Below are positions 1 to 9,934 of a DNA stretch of 64,000 nucleotides, piece by piece. Within the stretch, counting starts at the first letter, position 1; each line of letters begins with the position of its first letter. The DNA lies in assembly GCF_001550095.1 (NCBI RefSeq), contig NZ_LRUC01000040.1:1-64000 (forward strand), read 5' to 3'. This DNA is from Celeribacter ethanolicus (GTDB lineage: Bacteria > Pseudomonadota > Alphaproteobacteria > Rhodobacterales > Rhodobacteraceae). The notes beneath the pieces are model-generated. The model saw only the letters and a list, made by a program, of their open reading frames with translations, was not told the origin of the DNA and did not search any database. The translations under genes were made by a program, and so were the position numbers.

Positions 1-249
1 TTTGTGGTTCCAGCCAAAACCTTTGACGTTCCGCAGATGCAAAAAGCACAGACCAAACCCCCAACTCCTCTTGGCCGTTGTCAGCGCGACAAGCCAATCG
101 GCGATCAGCTCGTTCTCAGCTCTGAGCGTCGGCTGATATCGATAGCACGTCTCACTGATGCTGAATGCTCGGCAGGCCAAAGCAATGCTGACGGACCGGT
201 GCCGAACCGCCCACTCGGCCATCTCTCTGCGTTGAGACGGCCTTACCAC
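1..249 (-). CDS. IS3-family transposase OrfB, N-terminal part (truncated by window edge)
   Basis: The minus-strand frame from 249 to the window edge is open and encodes the start of an IS3 OrfB (HTH_21-like region: R-P-S-Q-R-R-E-M, then a C-Y-R-Y-Q-P segment and L-I-A-D-W-L). It is entered from orfA by a -1 frameshift at the A-AAA-AAG heptamer at 255-249. The DDE integrase core lies beyond the left edge, so it cannot be judged whether the transposase is intact. OrfAB would cut and join the element ends. Confidence 0.8.
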   Translation of the reverse strand, partial: MVRPSQRREMAEWAVRHRSVSIALACRAFSISETCYRYQPTLRAENELIADWLVALTTAKRSWGFGLCFLHLRNVKGFGWNHK

Positions 250-509
250 TTTTTTCCAAGCGCTTCCTTCAACAGGTCGTTTTGCATGCTCTTCTCGGCA
301 TACATGCGCTTGAGGCGCTTGTTTTCCTCGTCGAGCTCTTTCATCCGCGCCATCAGGCTCGCATCCATGCCGCCATACTTCGAGCGCCATTTGTAAAAGC
401 TCGCCGAACTCATCCCATGCTCACGGCACAGATCCGCAACCGGCACACCGCCTTCGGCCTGTTTCAAAATACTCATGATCTGAGCGTCGCTGTATTTCGA
501 TTTCTTCAT
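243..509 (-). CDS. IS3-family transposase OrfA
   Basis: An 88-residue protein beginning MKKSKYSDAQI. It carries the HTH_8/transposase_8 helix-turn-helix (G-V-P-V-A-D-L-C-R-E-H-G-M-S at about 20-33, followed by S-F-Y-K-W-R) and a C-terminal leucine-zipper-like segment (M-K-E-L-D-E-E-N-K-R-L-K-R-M) used for multimerisation. The frame opens further upstream to 551, but the MKKSK start has an AGGAG-like sequence just before it and matches the family N-terminus. OrfA binds the terminal repeats and is also made as the OrfAB fusion by frameshifting. Length is normal for the family. Confidence 0.88.
   Translation of the reverse strand: MKKSKYSDAQIMSILKQAEGGVPVADLCREHGMSSASFYKWRSKYGGMDASLMARMKELDEENKRLKRMYAEKSMQNDLLKEALGKKW
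249..255 (-). other. Programmed -1 ribosomal frameshift site (A AAA AAG)
   Basis: On the minus strand the last codons of orfA read GGA AAA AAG TGG TAA. The heptamer A-AAA-AAG is the canonical slippery sequence of IS3 elements. Slipping back one base there continues directly into the orfB frame (next codons GTG GTA AGG CCG) and skips the orfA stop at 245-243. Confidence 0.75.
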
Positions 510-580
510 CAGAATCTCCTCTTTTATCTTTCGAGAAAATTCTACTTTCAAACGCCCCTAAATTTCGGGGGGATTACCCA

Positions 581-1312
581 ACCACATTTATTTGGCTAAC
601 TGTTGTTCCGATAGTAGCAAAAGCGACTTCACACCTCCCGGGTGAAATCCCGCTCAATGTCAGCGGGGATGTCTATCGCATACAAATCGAATTGCCGTTT
701 TCTTGGTATGCTTTTTACGGCGCTGCCATATGTTTTGGGGTTGCTCGGGTCGTATATCAACTGTTTTGCCCGTCTTTCATTCGTCAGTTTAGAACAGCGG
801 CAGATGCTTCGGATTCTGGCCTTACAATTCAAAAGCTACGCGAACAGACAATGAATTTCTTTTTGAGCAAGCGGTTTCGGTGGTTTCACAGACAGGTCCC
901 GTCGGGTCCTAGCTACGAAAGGTTGATCGAACAATGGGGAGCTTTGCATCTATCGTTTGATCTTGATTTGGCACGGCACCACCAAGATCACCTCAGCGGC
1001 TATTCCCCTTCAAAAACGCGAAACGCAAAGCCTAAACAGATTCGCGAAATTGCTCCGTACATAAATGATACGAAATTTGAATCTCTTCGAAGCGATCAGA
1101 ACAACTATGTTCAATTGAGCTTGGAAAGCCGGTCTCCAATACTAATCTCAAAAGAGCAGCTCTTTCGAACACTATTTTGGGACAACGAAAGATACCTTAA
1201 TGAAGTCTTTCCTAAAGTGAGGTGCGTAATTAGTTTGCTTGTGCTCGCTGGTTTCGCGCTAATCGGAACTGTCTTTGTACAAAGTATTTCATGGGTGATC
1301 CAAAGTTACTGA
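581..1312 (+). pseudogene. 5'-truncated membrane protein gene, interrupted by the IS3 element
   Basis: The plus-strand frame is open from the IS boundary at 581 to a stop at 1310-1312 and has no ATG, GTG or TTG before a TTG at 692, which falls at the edge of a membrane segment. Reading from 581 gives a coherent protein: a hydrophobic stretch (F-I-W-L-T-V-V-P-I-V), a short outside loop, a second membrane helix (W-Y-A-F-Y-G-A-A-I-C-F-G), a charged middle of about 120 residues rich in R/K/Q, and a C-terminal helix (I-S-L-L-V-L-A-G-F-A-L-I-G). The start of the gene should lie on the far side of the IS. Base composition is more AT-rich than neighbours. No family is recognised. Translation from TTG-692 cannot be excluded but would lose the first helix. 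Confidence 0.7.
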
Positions 1313-1349
1313 TTACCCCCCTCTAGATTTTTCGATAGACAATTTACAG

Positions 1350-1379
1350 AAAAAAAAGTCCCGCCAAAGCGGGGCTTTT

Positions 1380-1380
<1 letters not shown>
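1350..1380 (-). terminator. Rho-independent terminator of lepA (possibly bidirectional)
   Basis: A stem GTCCCGC (1358-1364) / GCGGGGC (1369-1375) with a CAAA loop has A-runs on its left and T-runs on its right. On the minus strand it directly follows the lepA stop and ends in a T-run. On the plus strand it could also stop transcripts from the truncated gene. Confidence 0.8.
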
Positions 1381-3179
<1,799 letters not shown>

Positions 3180-3341
3180 GAGAGGCCTCAGCGGATGAAG
3201 GTTTGGCTGAGTTCTATGCGGGGAAAGGGGGGGAATGGCAAGGGGATTAAGGGAAACTTGTCCTGTCGCGAAGGACGATCTAGCGTGATTTCAAATGTAC
3301 AGAGAGATGCATTACGTACGTGATAATTTTGAGGCAGAGGC

Positions 3342-4367
3342 ATGAGCCATTACACAGTTAACTTTCCTCGAACCAATACTCTCAAAACTTTGTCTAAATT
3401 CACTCTGAGCGTGGCAGAGGCTCCAGTGACAGACGAACTTCGGTTCAAAACTGGACATGTTAGTTTTTTCACGCCGACCAGTATGACGATGATTGCAAAA
3501 ACCTGTCGTTCTCGATCACGTCGTTATTCCAAAGAAAAGTTGCTTTATAGCGGCTTGGATAAGCATGGTTATGCCAACAACATGGGCTTTTCGGAGGCTT
3601 TGAACATAAAAGGAAATCCCTATCCACAAGGAGCATATGGCGGACAAAATTATTACCCGATTAGCGCAATGCGACGCGACGAGTTGGAAGGGCTTGCGGA
3701 GCAAAGAAGCATAGCAATCGGAGATGCCATTCAAATTCGTTGCGAAGAGATCGCAAAGGTCGTTTCTCAAAAGCGATCACAGGAACTGCAAACAATTATA
3801 GCGAATTCCTTTCGCGAGATATTCCGTAATACATTTGAACATTCAGGTGCGAATGGGGCACTTTTTTGTGCTCAGTATTGGCCTCAAAAAGATGAAGTGG
3901 AAATTTGCATTTCAGATAGAGGAAAAGGAATTTTTGAATCTCTAAAAGAGAACAAATATCTCACCCCCAGTTCGACCTATCAAGCACTTGCTCTGTCTCT
4001 GATGCCTGGCGTTTCATCAAAAGCATGGAGACACAAGAAAAAGCGCTCCTCACAAAAGAGCGAATGGGATAACTCTGGTTACGGACTTTTCTTTGCCCAC
4101 AAGCTGTTTGGCGAACTTGGGTGGTTCTATTTGGCCTCTGGTGACAAGGCAATTTTGATAGAAAGTGGGGAGGCAATAAAACAAATGGATTGCGCAGTTG
4201 AAGGCACAGTTGTTTCAATGCGTCTTGATCTGTCGGATGCTGACAAAATCGAAAAATGCATAAAGAATATTAAAAATGAAGCCCATCGGGTTAAACAGCG
4301 TATTGGTACAAAAAGTATCGACTTTAAAAGTGTTGAAGCCTTCCTCAGAAAAGAAAAAGTCTTCTAG
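3342..4367 (+). CDS. Orphan GHKL/HATPase-domain ATP-binding protein
   Basis: A 341-residue soluble protein with a histidine-kinase-like ATPase fold in its second half. The N-box is R-E-I-F-R-N-T-F-E-H (158-167), the G1 box is S-D-R-G-K-G-I (191-197), the G2 box is S-G-Y-G-L-F-F-A-H-K-L (245-255), and a final strand is E-G-T-V-V-S-M-R-L (287-295). No dimerisation/phosphoacceptor histidine box, receiver or sensor domain is visible, so it is not an ordinary sensor kinase. The first 150 residues match no family I recognise. It is transcribed alone and is clearly AT-richer than lepA and glyA on either side, which suggests acquisition by transfer. The usual STAS-like partner of such stand-alone ATPases is absent here. 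Function unknown; signalling or defence are possibilities only. Confidence 0.85.
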   Translation: MSHYTVNFPRTNTLKTLSKFTLSVAEAPVTDELRFKTGHVSFFTPTSMTMIAKTCRSRSRRYSKEKLLYSGLDKHGYANNMGFSEALNIKGNPYPQGAYGGQNYYPISAMRRDELEGLAEQRSIAIGDAIQIRCEEIAKVVSQKRSQELQTIIANSFREIFRNTFEHSGANGALFCAQYWPQKDEVEICISDRGKGIFESLKENKYLTPSSTYQALALSLMPGVSSKAWRHKKKRSSQKSEWDNSGYGLFFAHKLFGELGWFYLASGDKAILIESGEAIKQMDCAVEGTVVSMRLDLSDADKIEKCIKNIKNEAHRVKQRIGTKSIDFKSVEAFLRKEKVF

Positions 4368-4397
4368 TAAGACCCAAGAACATCTCTCATCCCCCAA

Positions 4398-4422
4398 CAA
4401 AAAGGGGCCCGAAGGCCCCTCT
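4398..4422 (-). terminator. Terminator of glyA
   Basis: A perfect stem AGGGGCC (4403-4409) / GGCCCCT (4414-4420) has a CGAA loop on the plus strand and TTCG on the minus strand. On the minus strand it is followed by TTTTTG, about 25 bases after the glyA stop. It may also serve the convergent ATPase gene. Confidence 0.8.
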
Positions 4423-4446
4423 AAATCTCTCACACTCGCGTAACCC

Positions 4447-5742
4447 TTACAGGTTCGGGTAAAGCGGGAATTTTTCGCACAGCGCCTCGACCTCGGCTTT
4501 CACCTTGGCTTCGACCTCTGCATTGCCCTCTTCGCCGTTGGCGGCCAGCCCATCGACCACTTCGACGATCCAGTCGGCAATCTGACGGAATTCGGCCTCA
4601 CCGAAACCACGCGTGGTGCCGGCGGGCGTGCCGAGGCGGACGCCGGAGGTGATCATCGGCGGCTGCGGGTCGAACGGGATGCCGTTCTTGTTGCAGGTGA
4701 TATGGGCGCGTTCGAGCGCCTTTTCCGTGTCCTTGCCGGTCACGTTTTTGGGGCGCAGGTCAACGAGCAACACATGGGTGTCGGTGCCGCCGGTGACGAT
4801 GTCCAGCCCACCTTTCATCAGTTGATCGGCCAGCGCCTGAGCGTTGGTGATCACCTGCTTGGCGTATTCCTTGAACTCAGGACGCAGCGCCTCGCCAAAG
4901 GCCACGGCTTTCGCGGCGATGACATGCATCAGCGGGCCGCCCTGAATGCCCGGGAAAATGGCGGAGTTGACCTTTTTGGCGATCTCGACATCGTTCGTCA
5001 GGATCATGCCGCCGCGCGGACCGCGCAGCGTCTTGTGGGTCGTGGTGGTCGCCACATCGGCATAGGGGAAGGGCGAGGGGTGCGCGCCACCGGCGACGAG
5101 ACCGGCGAAGTGGGCCATGTCGACCATCAGGAGCGCCCCGACTTCATCGGCGATCTCGCGGAATTTCGCAAAGTCGATCTGGCGCGGAATGGCGGAGCCG
5201 CCGGCGACGATCAGCTTGGGCTTGTGCTCAAGCGCCAGTTCGCGGACCTGATCGTAATCGAGGCGCTGGTCCTGTTGACGCACACCGTACTGGATGGCGT
5301 TGAACCATTTGCCGGACTGGTTGACGGAGGCGCCGTGGGTCAGGTGACCACCGGAGGCGAGGTTCATACCGAGGATGGTGTCGCCCGGTTGCAGCAGCGC
5401 GTTGTAGACGCCCTGGTTGGCTTGAGAACCGGAGTTCGGCTGGACGTTGACGTATTTGACGTCGAACAGCTCTTTCGCGCGGTCACGGGCAAGGTTCTCG
5501 GTGATGTCGACATATTCGCAGCCACCGTAATAGCGACGGCCCGGATAGCCCTCGGCGTATTTGTTGGTGAGCACCGTGCCCTGAGCCTCCATCACCGCGG
5601 CGGAGACGATGTTTTCGGAGGCAATCAGCTCGATCTCGTGGCGCTGACGGCCGAGCTCTTTGGTGATGCTGTCGAACAGCTCGGGGTCGCGGGAGGCGAG
5701 CGCCTCGGTGAAGAAACCGGAATCGCGGACATTGGCCGTCAT
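4447..5742 (-). CDS. glyA: Serine hydroxymethyltransferase
   Basis: A 431-residue PLP enzyme that interconverts serine and glycine with tetrahydrofolate and supplies one-carbon units in the cytoplasm. The PLP-lysine motif [14 protein letters not shown] is present at about 230-243. The N-terminal segment E-L-I-A-S-E-N and the [13 protein letters not shown] substrate/dimer motif are intact. The ATG at 5742 follows an AAGGAG ribosome site. It is monocistronic, and the 280-base upstream region separates it from the divergent nadK. Length is normal. Confidence 0.98.
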   Translation of the reverse strand: MTANVRDSGFFTEALASRDPELFDSITKELGRQRHEIELIASENIVSAAVMEAQGTVLTNKYAEGYPGRRYYGGCEYVDITENLARDRAKELFDVKYVNVQPNSGSQANQGVYNALLQPGDTILGMNLASGGHLTHGASVNQSGKWFNAIQYGVRQQDQRLDYDQVRELALEHKPKLIVAGGSAIPRQIDFAKFREIADEVGALLMVDMAHFAGLVAGGAHPSPFPYADVATTTTHKTLRGPRGGMILTNDVEIAKKVNSAIFPGIQGGPLMHVIAAKAVAFGEALRPEFKEYAKQVITNAQALADQLMKGGLDIVTGGTDTHVLLVDLRPKNVTGKDTEKALERAHITCNKNGIPFDPQPPMITSGVRLGTPAGTTRGFGEAEFRQIADWIVEVVDGLAANGEEGNAEVEAKVKAEVEALCEKFPLYPNL

Positions 5743-6021
5743 GCTATGCTCCTTGGCAGGATGGGAGTGTCGCGGGCTTCTTATCCATTCTGTGACAGTT
5801 GGAAAACCCTTTGTCGCTGCATAATCATCATGAATCCGTGCGCGATTGCGTGTCCGAGCGGAGCGGATGTTTCCGATCCGCCTCCTTTGGCACCTCTGAG
5901 CGACGGTGGATGTGCGGACAGAGCGCCGGGGGCTTGCATGCAGGACCGCAGGAATTCAGATGAAATCCCCGGCGGGCTTTGCTACTGAGGGCGCAAACAT
6001 GTGGTTTCAAGAGGACCTGTG

Positions 6022-6780
6022 ATGGTCAAGATCGCCTTTGCCGCCAGCGACGCCCAGATCGCCCAATCCGCACTGGCGGGTCTGACCGCGCGCTACCCTT
6101 CGGTGCCGGTGGAAGAGGCGGAGGTGATCGTCGCGCTGGGCGGTGACGGTTTCATGTTGCAGACGCTGCACGGGACCATGCATCTCGACACGCCGGTCTA
6201 CGGCATGAATTGCGGCACCATCGGCTTCCTGATGAACGAGTTTCGCGAGGAAGACCTTGTCGAGCGGCTGTCCGAGGCGGAGGAAGAGGTGATCAACCCG
6301 CTGTCCATGGTGGCCTGTAGCGAGGACGGCCGGGAGCAGCGGGCGCTGGCGATCAACGAGGTGTCGCTGTTGCGTGCCGGTCCGCAAGCGGCCAAGCTGC
6401 GCGTGTCGATTGATGGCAAAATCCGGATGGAAGAACTCGTCTGCGACGGGGTGCTGGTGTCGACGCCTGCGGGGTCGACGGCCTATAACTATTCCGCGCG
6501 CGGGCCGATCCTGCCCATCGGCTCCGACGTTCTGGCGCTCACCGCGATGGCGGCGTTCCGGCCCCGACGCTGGCGCGGGGCGCTCCTGCCGAGCACGGCG
6601 AAGGTGCGTTTCGATGTGCTCGAGCCGAAAAAACGCCCGGTGATGGCCGATGCCGACAGCCGACATGCGGGCAATGTGCTTTGGGTCGAGATCGCCTCCG
6701 AACCGAAGATCAAGCACCGTATCCTGTTCGATCCGGGACACGGGCTCGAAGAGCGGCTGTTGCGCGAACAATTCGTCTGA
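6022..6780 (+). CDS. nadK: NAD kinase
   Basis: A 252-residue ATP-dependent NAD kinase that makes NADP. It has the catalytic GGDG motif (40-43, with Asp42), the N-E-V-S-L-L-R motif, and the conserved T-P-A-G-S-T-A-Y-N-Y-S-A-R-G-P block. A longer frame begins with GTG at 6001, but ATG-6022 has an AGAGG ribosome site 7 bases upstream and gives the short N-terminus (M-V-K-I-A-F) typical of alphaproteobacterial NadK. Its 3' end converges on the response-regulator gene 18 bases away. Confidence 0.95.
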   Translation: MVKIAFAASDAQIAQSALAGLTARYPSVPVEEAEVIVALGGDGFMLQTLHGTMHLDTPVYGMNCGTIGFLMNEFREEDLVERLSEAEEEVINPLSMVACSEDGREQRALAINEVSLLRAGPQAAKLRVSIDGKIRMEELVCDGVLVSTPAGSTAYNYSARGPILPIGSDVLALTAMAAFRPRRWRGALLPSTAKVRFDVLEPKKRPVMADADSRHAGNVLWVEIASEPKIKHRILFDPGHGLEERLLREQFV

Positions 6781-6798
6781 GTGGCCGAGCGCACAGGC

Positions 6799-8211
6799 TC
6801 AGAAGTCGCGCTTGCTGCGCACCGGTTTGCCCCAGCCGTCGAGCTTGCGATAGAGCGTCGAGGGCGACACCCCGAGACTGCGCGCGGCGGCGGGAATCGA
6901 ACCGCCTTCTTTCTGGATCGCATGCTCGATGGCCCGGCGTTCGATTTCGGCCAGGGTCTGCCCGTCGAACGGATCGGGGCGGGCAGGGATGAAGGAGGTC
7001 GGGCGTTGCGAGCCGTCCTGCGGCGCATGCGGATTGCGCAAATAGGGCGGCAGATCGGCAATCTCGACCACCGGCCCGTCATGCAGGATCGTGATGTTCC
7101 ACAGCACGTTCATCAGCTCGCGCAGGTTGCCGGGCCAGTTGTGGTCGAGAAAGATCGCCTTGACCCCGGTCGAGAGGGTGCGGAAGGGGCGTCCTTCGCG
7201 GGCACAGAGCCGGTCCAGTTCGGTCTCGGCAATCTCCACCACATCCATGCCCCGACCGCGCAGCGGCGGCAGATGCAGATGCACCACATTCAGGCGATAG
7301 AACAGATCGGCGCGGAACCGCCCGGAGGTCACTTCGGCACGGGGATCGGTGGTGGAGGTGCAGATCAGGCGAAAGTTCACCGGCCGGGGCAACAGGCTGC
7401 CCTGCGGCGTGACCGAGCCGGTTTGCAGGATGCCCAGAAGCCGGGCCTGCATAGGCATGGAGAGGGCACAGACCTCGTCGAGCAGCAGCGTGCCGTTCTG
7501 TGCCTGTTCGGCCGCGCCGGGTTTGACGTCGCCGTCGGCGTGCCCGTCCAGCCTTCCGTCCATCTGGGCGATTTCGCCGATCAGCTCGGCCTCGATCCGG
7601 TCGGGGGCGGTGGTGGAACAGTCCAGTTTGACGAGGGTGCCGTTGCGAAACCCGGAGCGGGCGTGAATGGTCTCGGCGGCGCGGACCTTGCCGGTGCCGC
7701 TTTCGCCGGTGATGAACACCGGGGCGGCGGCGCCCGCGACGGCGTTGATCGTTTCGAACACGCCACGCATCACCTCGGAGGAGCCGATATGGCCGTCGAA
7801 GGCGGTGTCATTCTCACGCGGATCGCGCTCCTGCTGGCCGATGCTGAGCCCGCTTTCGGCATTGGCGATCGTCGCCAGCAATTGTTCGGGGTCGAGCGGT
7901 TTCACCAGAAAGTCGATCGCCCCGCTGCGCATCGCGGTGACGGCACGGTCAACGGAGGCGAAGGCGGTGACGGCAATCGGCTTGAGCCCGGGCAAATGCC
8001 CTTTGAGTTCGGCGATCAGGTCGATGCCGTTGCCATCGGGAAGGACAATGTCGATCAGCGCCAGTTCCGGTTGGTGAGCGAGGGCTTTCTCCCGGGCTTC
8101 GATCCGGTTGCGGGCGGTGATGACCTCGTAATCCGCCGCTTCGAGCGTGGCGGAGAACAGGGCCAGATGGGTCTCGACATCGTCAACGATCAGAATGGGT
8201 CTTCGCGACAT
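6799..8211 (-). CDS. NtrC/LuxO-like response regulator (REC-AAA+-Fis HTH) lacking GAFTGA
   Basis: A 470-residue regulator. The receiver domain spans 1-120 (acidic pair D10-D11, phospho-acceptor D54, then V-T-A and V-K-P). An AAA+ domain spans about 140-370, and a Fis-type helix-turn-helix lies at the end (A-A-R-S-L-G-V-S-P-S-T-L-Y-R-K-L), similar to LuxO. The Walker A is G-E-S-G-T-G-K-V and Walker B is L-L-L-D-E-V. The segment between them has no GAFTGA loop, the motif that contacts sigma-54, so it probably acts without sigma-54, as Rhodobacter NtrC does. A start at 8226 is also possible; no strong ribosome site separates the two. Its 5' end overlaps the end of the hybrid kinase gene, so the pair should be co-translated partners. 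Confidence 0.88.
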   Translation of the reverse strand: MSRRPILIVDDVETHLALFSATLEAADYEVITARNRIEAREKALAHQPELALIDIVLPDGNGIDLIAELKGHLPGLKPIAVTAFASVDRAVTAMRSGAIDFLVKPLDPEQLLATIANAESGLSIGQQERDPRENDTAFDGHIGSSEVMRGVFETINAVAGAAAPVFITGESGTGKVRAAETIHARSGFRNGTLVKLDCSTTAPDRIEAELIGEIAQMDGRLDGHADGDVKPGAAEQAQNGTLLLDEVCALSMPMQARLLGILQTGSVTPQGSLLPRPVNFRLICTSTTDPRAEVTSGRFRADLFYRLNVVHLHLPPLRGRGMDVVEIAETELDRLCAREGRPFRTLSTGVKAIFLDHNWPGNLRELMNVLWNITILHDGPVVEIADLPPYLRNPHAPQDGSQRPTSFIPARPDPFDGQTLAEIERRAIEHAIQKEGGSIPAAARSLGVSPSTLYRKLDGWGKPVRSKRDF

Positions 8212-9796
8212 GGTCGTTCGTTTCACTATCTATGATGGAATGAATTGCAGCCTGAATATTCATGGCAGTGTGGCGGAGTTGGCCGAGGACCGCAATAATT
8301 TCCGTACGTCCCGTTTCGGCAGCCCGTTCGGAGAGGGCATGGGCCATTTGCCGGGCGCCCTCGTGACCGGCTGAAGCGAACAGGCCGGACAGGGTATGGC
8401 TGCTACGCGCCAGCTCGGCCCGGCTTTGTGGTGTGGGGGGGGCTTTCGCGGCGGCAAAGGCCGCTTCGAGATACTGGTTCAGGTCCGTCGCCACTTGTCT
8501 GAGCAGCTTCAGCCGTGTGTCCCCGGACAGATGTCGCACCATCCGGCACAGGCAGGTCTTTGTGGCGTCCTGGGAGGCGGTCTCCGGCGTCATTGCCGGG
8601 GCCGGAAGGGGGGTATTGAGCGCAGGGCTCGGCGTTCGCCGCGCCGCGCGCTGGCTGCGCCGTTGGCTCAGGGCATGCAGCAGGCTGGTGACGATGTCCT
8701 TGCGTGAGGAGATGGGCTTGCAGAGCACCGCATCGGCGCCGCTGCTGCGGATGGCGAGGATATTGTCGTCGAAGACATGCGAGGTGACGGCGATCACCGG
8801 CGGCACCGGGATGTTGCGGCTGCGCAGGAGCGAGAGCACCTGCCGTCCGGACAGAAGCGGCAGTTCGATGTCGAGGAAGACGATGTCGAATTCGCTGTTG
8901 CGCGTGCTCAGAAGATCCAGGGCGGCGGCGCCATCCGGAGCCTCGATGACGCGTAGCCCGAGGGCCTGGAGATGTTGCCGCAGATGCAGACGCAGTGCCG
9001 CGCTGTCCTCGACGAGGAGTGCGGTCAGTCCCGCAGGCAACGCGGGATTCGGTTCCTTGCCGGGGTCGGGGGGCAGGGCGAGCTCTGCGAGCGGCAGGCA
9101 TAGACAGGCTTCGGCGCCACCGTCGGGCGGGTTGTGCAGGGTCAGCTTGCCGCCGAGCTGGCGTGTGGCCTCACAGGCGATGCGGAGCCCGAAGCCGGAC
9201 CCCGGTTCGCCCGAGCCGATCGGCAGAGGTTTGGGGCCGGTGCTGGCGAGCACCTCGGGGGGGAAACCGGGGCCGGCGTCACGGATGCGCACCAGCACGG
9301 CTTCGTGCGGCCCCAGACCGGAGCGGGAAATGTCGATGGAAATCGGACCGGGGCCGGCGTGATGCAGCGCGTTGGACACCAGATTGGACAGCACGCGCTC
9401 GAAGGAGAGCATGTCGAAGGCGGCGGTTTCCGGCATATGCTCTTCGCCGTGGAGCATGAGATGCGAGCCGAGCTGTTCGGTGATGCCGCGCCAGCGCTGC
9501 ACGAGACCGGCAAGGCTGCGGCGCGGGGTGCTGATCGGCGCGGGGTAGGGGCGGTCCTGGTGGTTGTGGAACAGGGCGTCGGACACCTCGTCCAGCAGCC
9601 GTCCGAGATGCGCCCCGGCATGCGACAGGCGGCTCAGTTCCTGACCGAGTCCGGGGGAGAGATGGGCGCTTTCGCCCAATGTGTTCAGCGCGGTTTGCAG
9701 TTCGGAATAGGTGGCGCGGATGTCATGAGCGAGCAGCGAAAGGCGTCCTGCGTCTTCGATGAGAAGAGAGTAGCTTTGCAGTTCGCCTTGTTTCAA
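8183..9796 (-). CDS. Soluble hybrid sensor histidine kinase (HisKA-like, HATPase, REC, HPt)
   Basis: A 537-residue kinase with no membrane segment and no recognisable sensor domain. An H-box-like L-A-H-D-I-R-A lies near the N-terminus (His24). The HATPase follows (N-box L-S-N-L-V-S-N-A-L at about 140, R-D-A-G-P-G-F-P, then G-S-G-F-G-L-R-I-A). A receiver domain has V-E-D-S at about 265, F-L-D-I-E-L-P for the phospho-Asp and C-K-P-I. A C-terminal HPt domain carries A-R-S-S-H-T-L-S-G-L. It could run a full internal His-Asp-His relay onto the adjacent regulator, whose gene it overlaps. The TTG start at 9796 is supported by AGGGG six bases before it. A CtrA-like box lies 85 bases upstream. No input signal can be inferred. 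Confidence 0.9.
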   Translation of the reverse strand: MKQGELQSYSLLIEDAGRLSLLAHDIRATYSELQTALNTLGESAHLSPGLGQELSRLSHAGAHLGRLLDEVSDALFHNHQDRPYPAPISTPRRSLAGLVQRWRGITEQLGSHLMLHGEEHMPETAAFDMLSFERVLSNLVSNALHHAGPGPISIDISRSGLGPHEAVLVRIRDAGPGFPPEVLASTGPKPLPIGSGEPGSGFGLRIACEATRQLGGKLTLHNPPDGGAEACLCLPLAELALPPDPGKEPNPALPAGLTALLVEDSAALRLHLRQHLQALGLRVIEAPDGAAALDLLSTRNSEFDIVFLDIELPLLSGRQVLSLLRSRNIPVPPVIAVTSHVFDDNILAIRSSGADAVLCKPISSRKDIVTSLLHALSQRRSQRAARRTPSPALNTPLPAPAMTPETASQDATKTCLCRMVRHLSGDTRLKLLRQVATDLNQYLEAAFAAAKAPPTPQSRAELARSSHTLSGLFASAGHEGARQMAHALSERAAETGRTEIIAVLGQLRHTAMNIQAAIHSIIDSETNDHVAKTHSDR

Positions 9797-9832
9797 TTCC
9801 GACCCCTAACAATGCACCTTTGCACAAGCGAT

Positions 9833-9860
9833 AAAAAACGCGGCCGATCAGGCCGCGTTT
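9833..9860 (-). terminator. Terminator of prpE
   Basis: The stem CGCGGCC (9839-9845) / GGCCGCG (9851-9857) with a five-base loop is followed on the minus strand by TTTTTT. It lies between the prpE stop and the start of the downstream kinase gene, so the two are separate transcription units. Confidence 0.85.
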
Positions 9861-9880
9861 CATGCCCTGTGCATCGGTTG

Positions 9881-9895
9881 TTAACAAATTCTTAA
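9881..9895. promoter_or_regulatory. CtrA-type full binding site (TTAA-N7-TTAA)
   Basis: TTAA at 9881-9884 and TTAA at 9892-9895 are separated by exactly seven bases, the consensus for the alphaproteobacterial master regulator CtrA. It sits 85-100 bases upstream of the TTG start of the hybrid kinase gene and beyond the prpE terminator, so it is placed to control the kinase-regulator operon. The match is by consensus only. Confidence 0.55.
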
Positions 9896-9934
9896 CCAAC
9901 CTTGCGCCGAGGAACAGAGCTTTTTGGTTAAAAT

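Larger units (their letters stand above)
1..580 (-). mobile_element. IS3-family insertion sequence, partial (orfA end inside the window)
   Basis: The element holds an orfA/orfB pair read on the minus strand, with orfB running off the left edge. The orfA-proximal end is placed at about 580, where the minus strand reads TGGGTAATCCCCCC, a plausible IS3-type terminal inverted repeat starting with TG. The OrfA sequence style suggests the IS407 group. The boundary is supported by the open frame of an unrelated membrane protein that starts abruptly at 581. The other terminal repeat and any target duplication lie outside the window, so the exact end is inferred. Confidence 0.75.

Noticed and set aside
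1312-1324. GATTACCCCCC after the truncated gene, resembling the IS end GGATTACCC
   Set aside because: Orientation and neighbouring bases do not match the terminal repeat; chance similarity.
5828-6010. 60-codon minus-strand frame between glyA and nadK
   Set aside because: No ribosome site, no homology pattern and random-looking composition; the region is better explained as promoter DNA.
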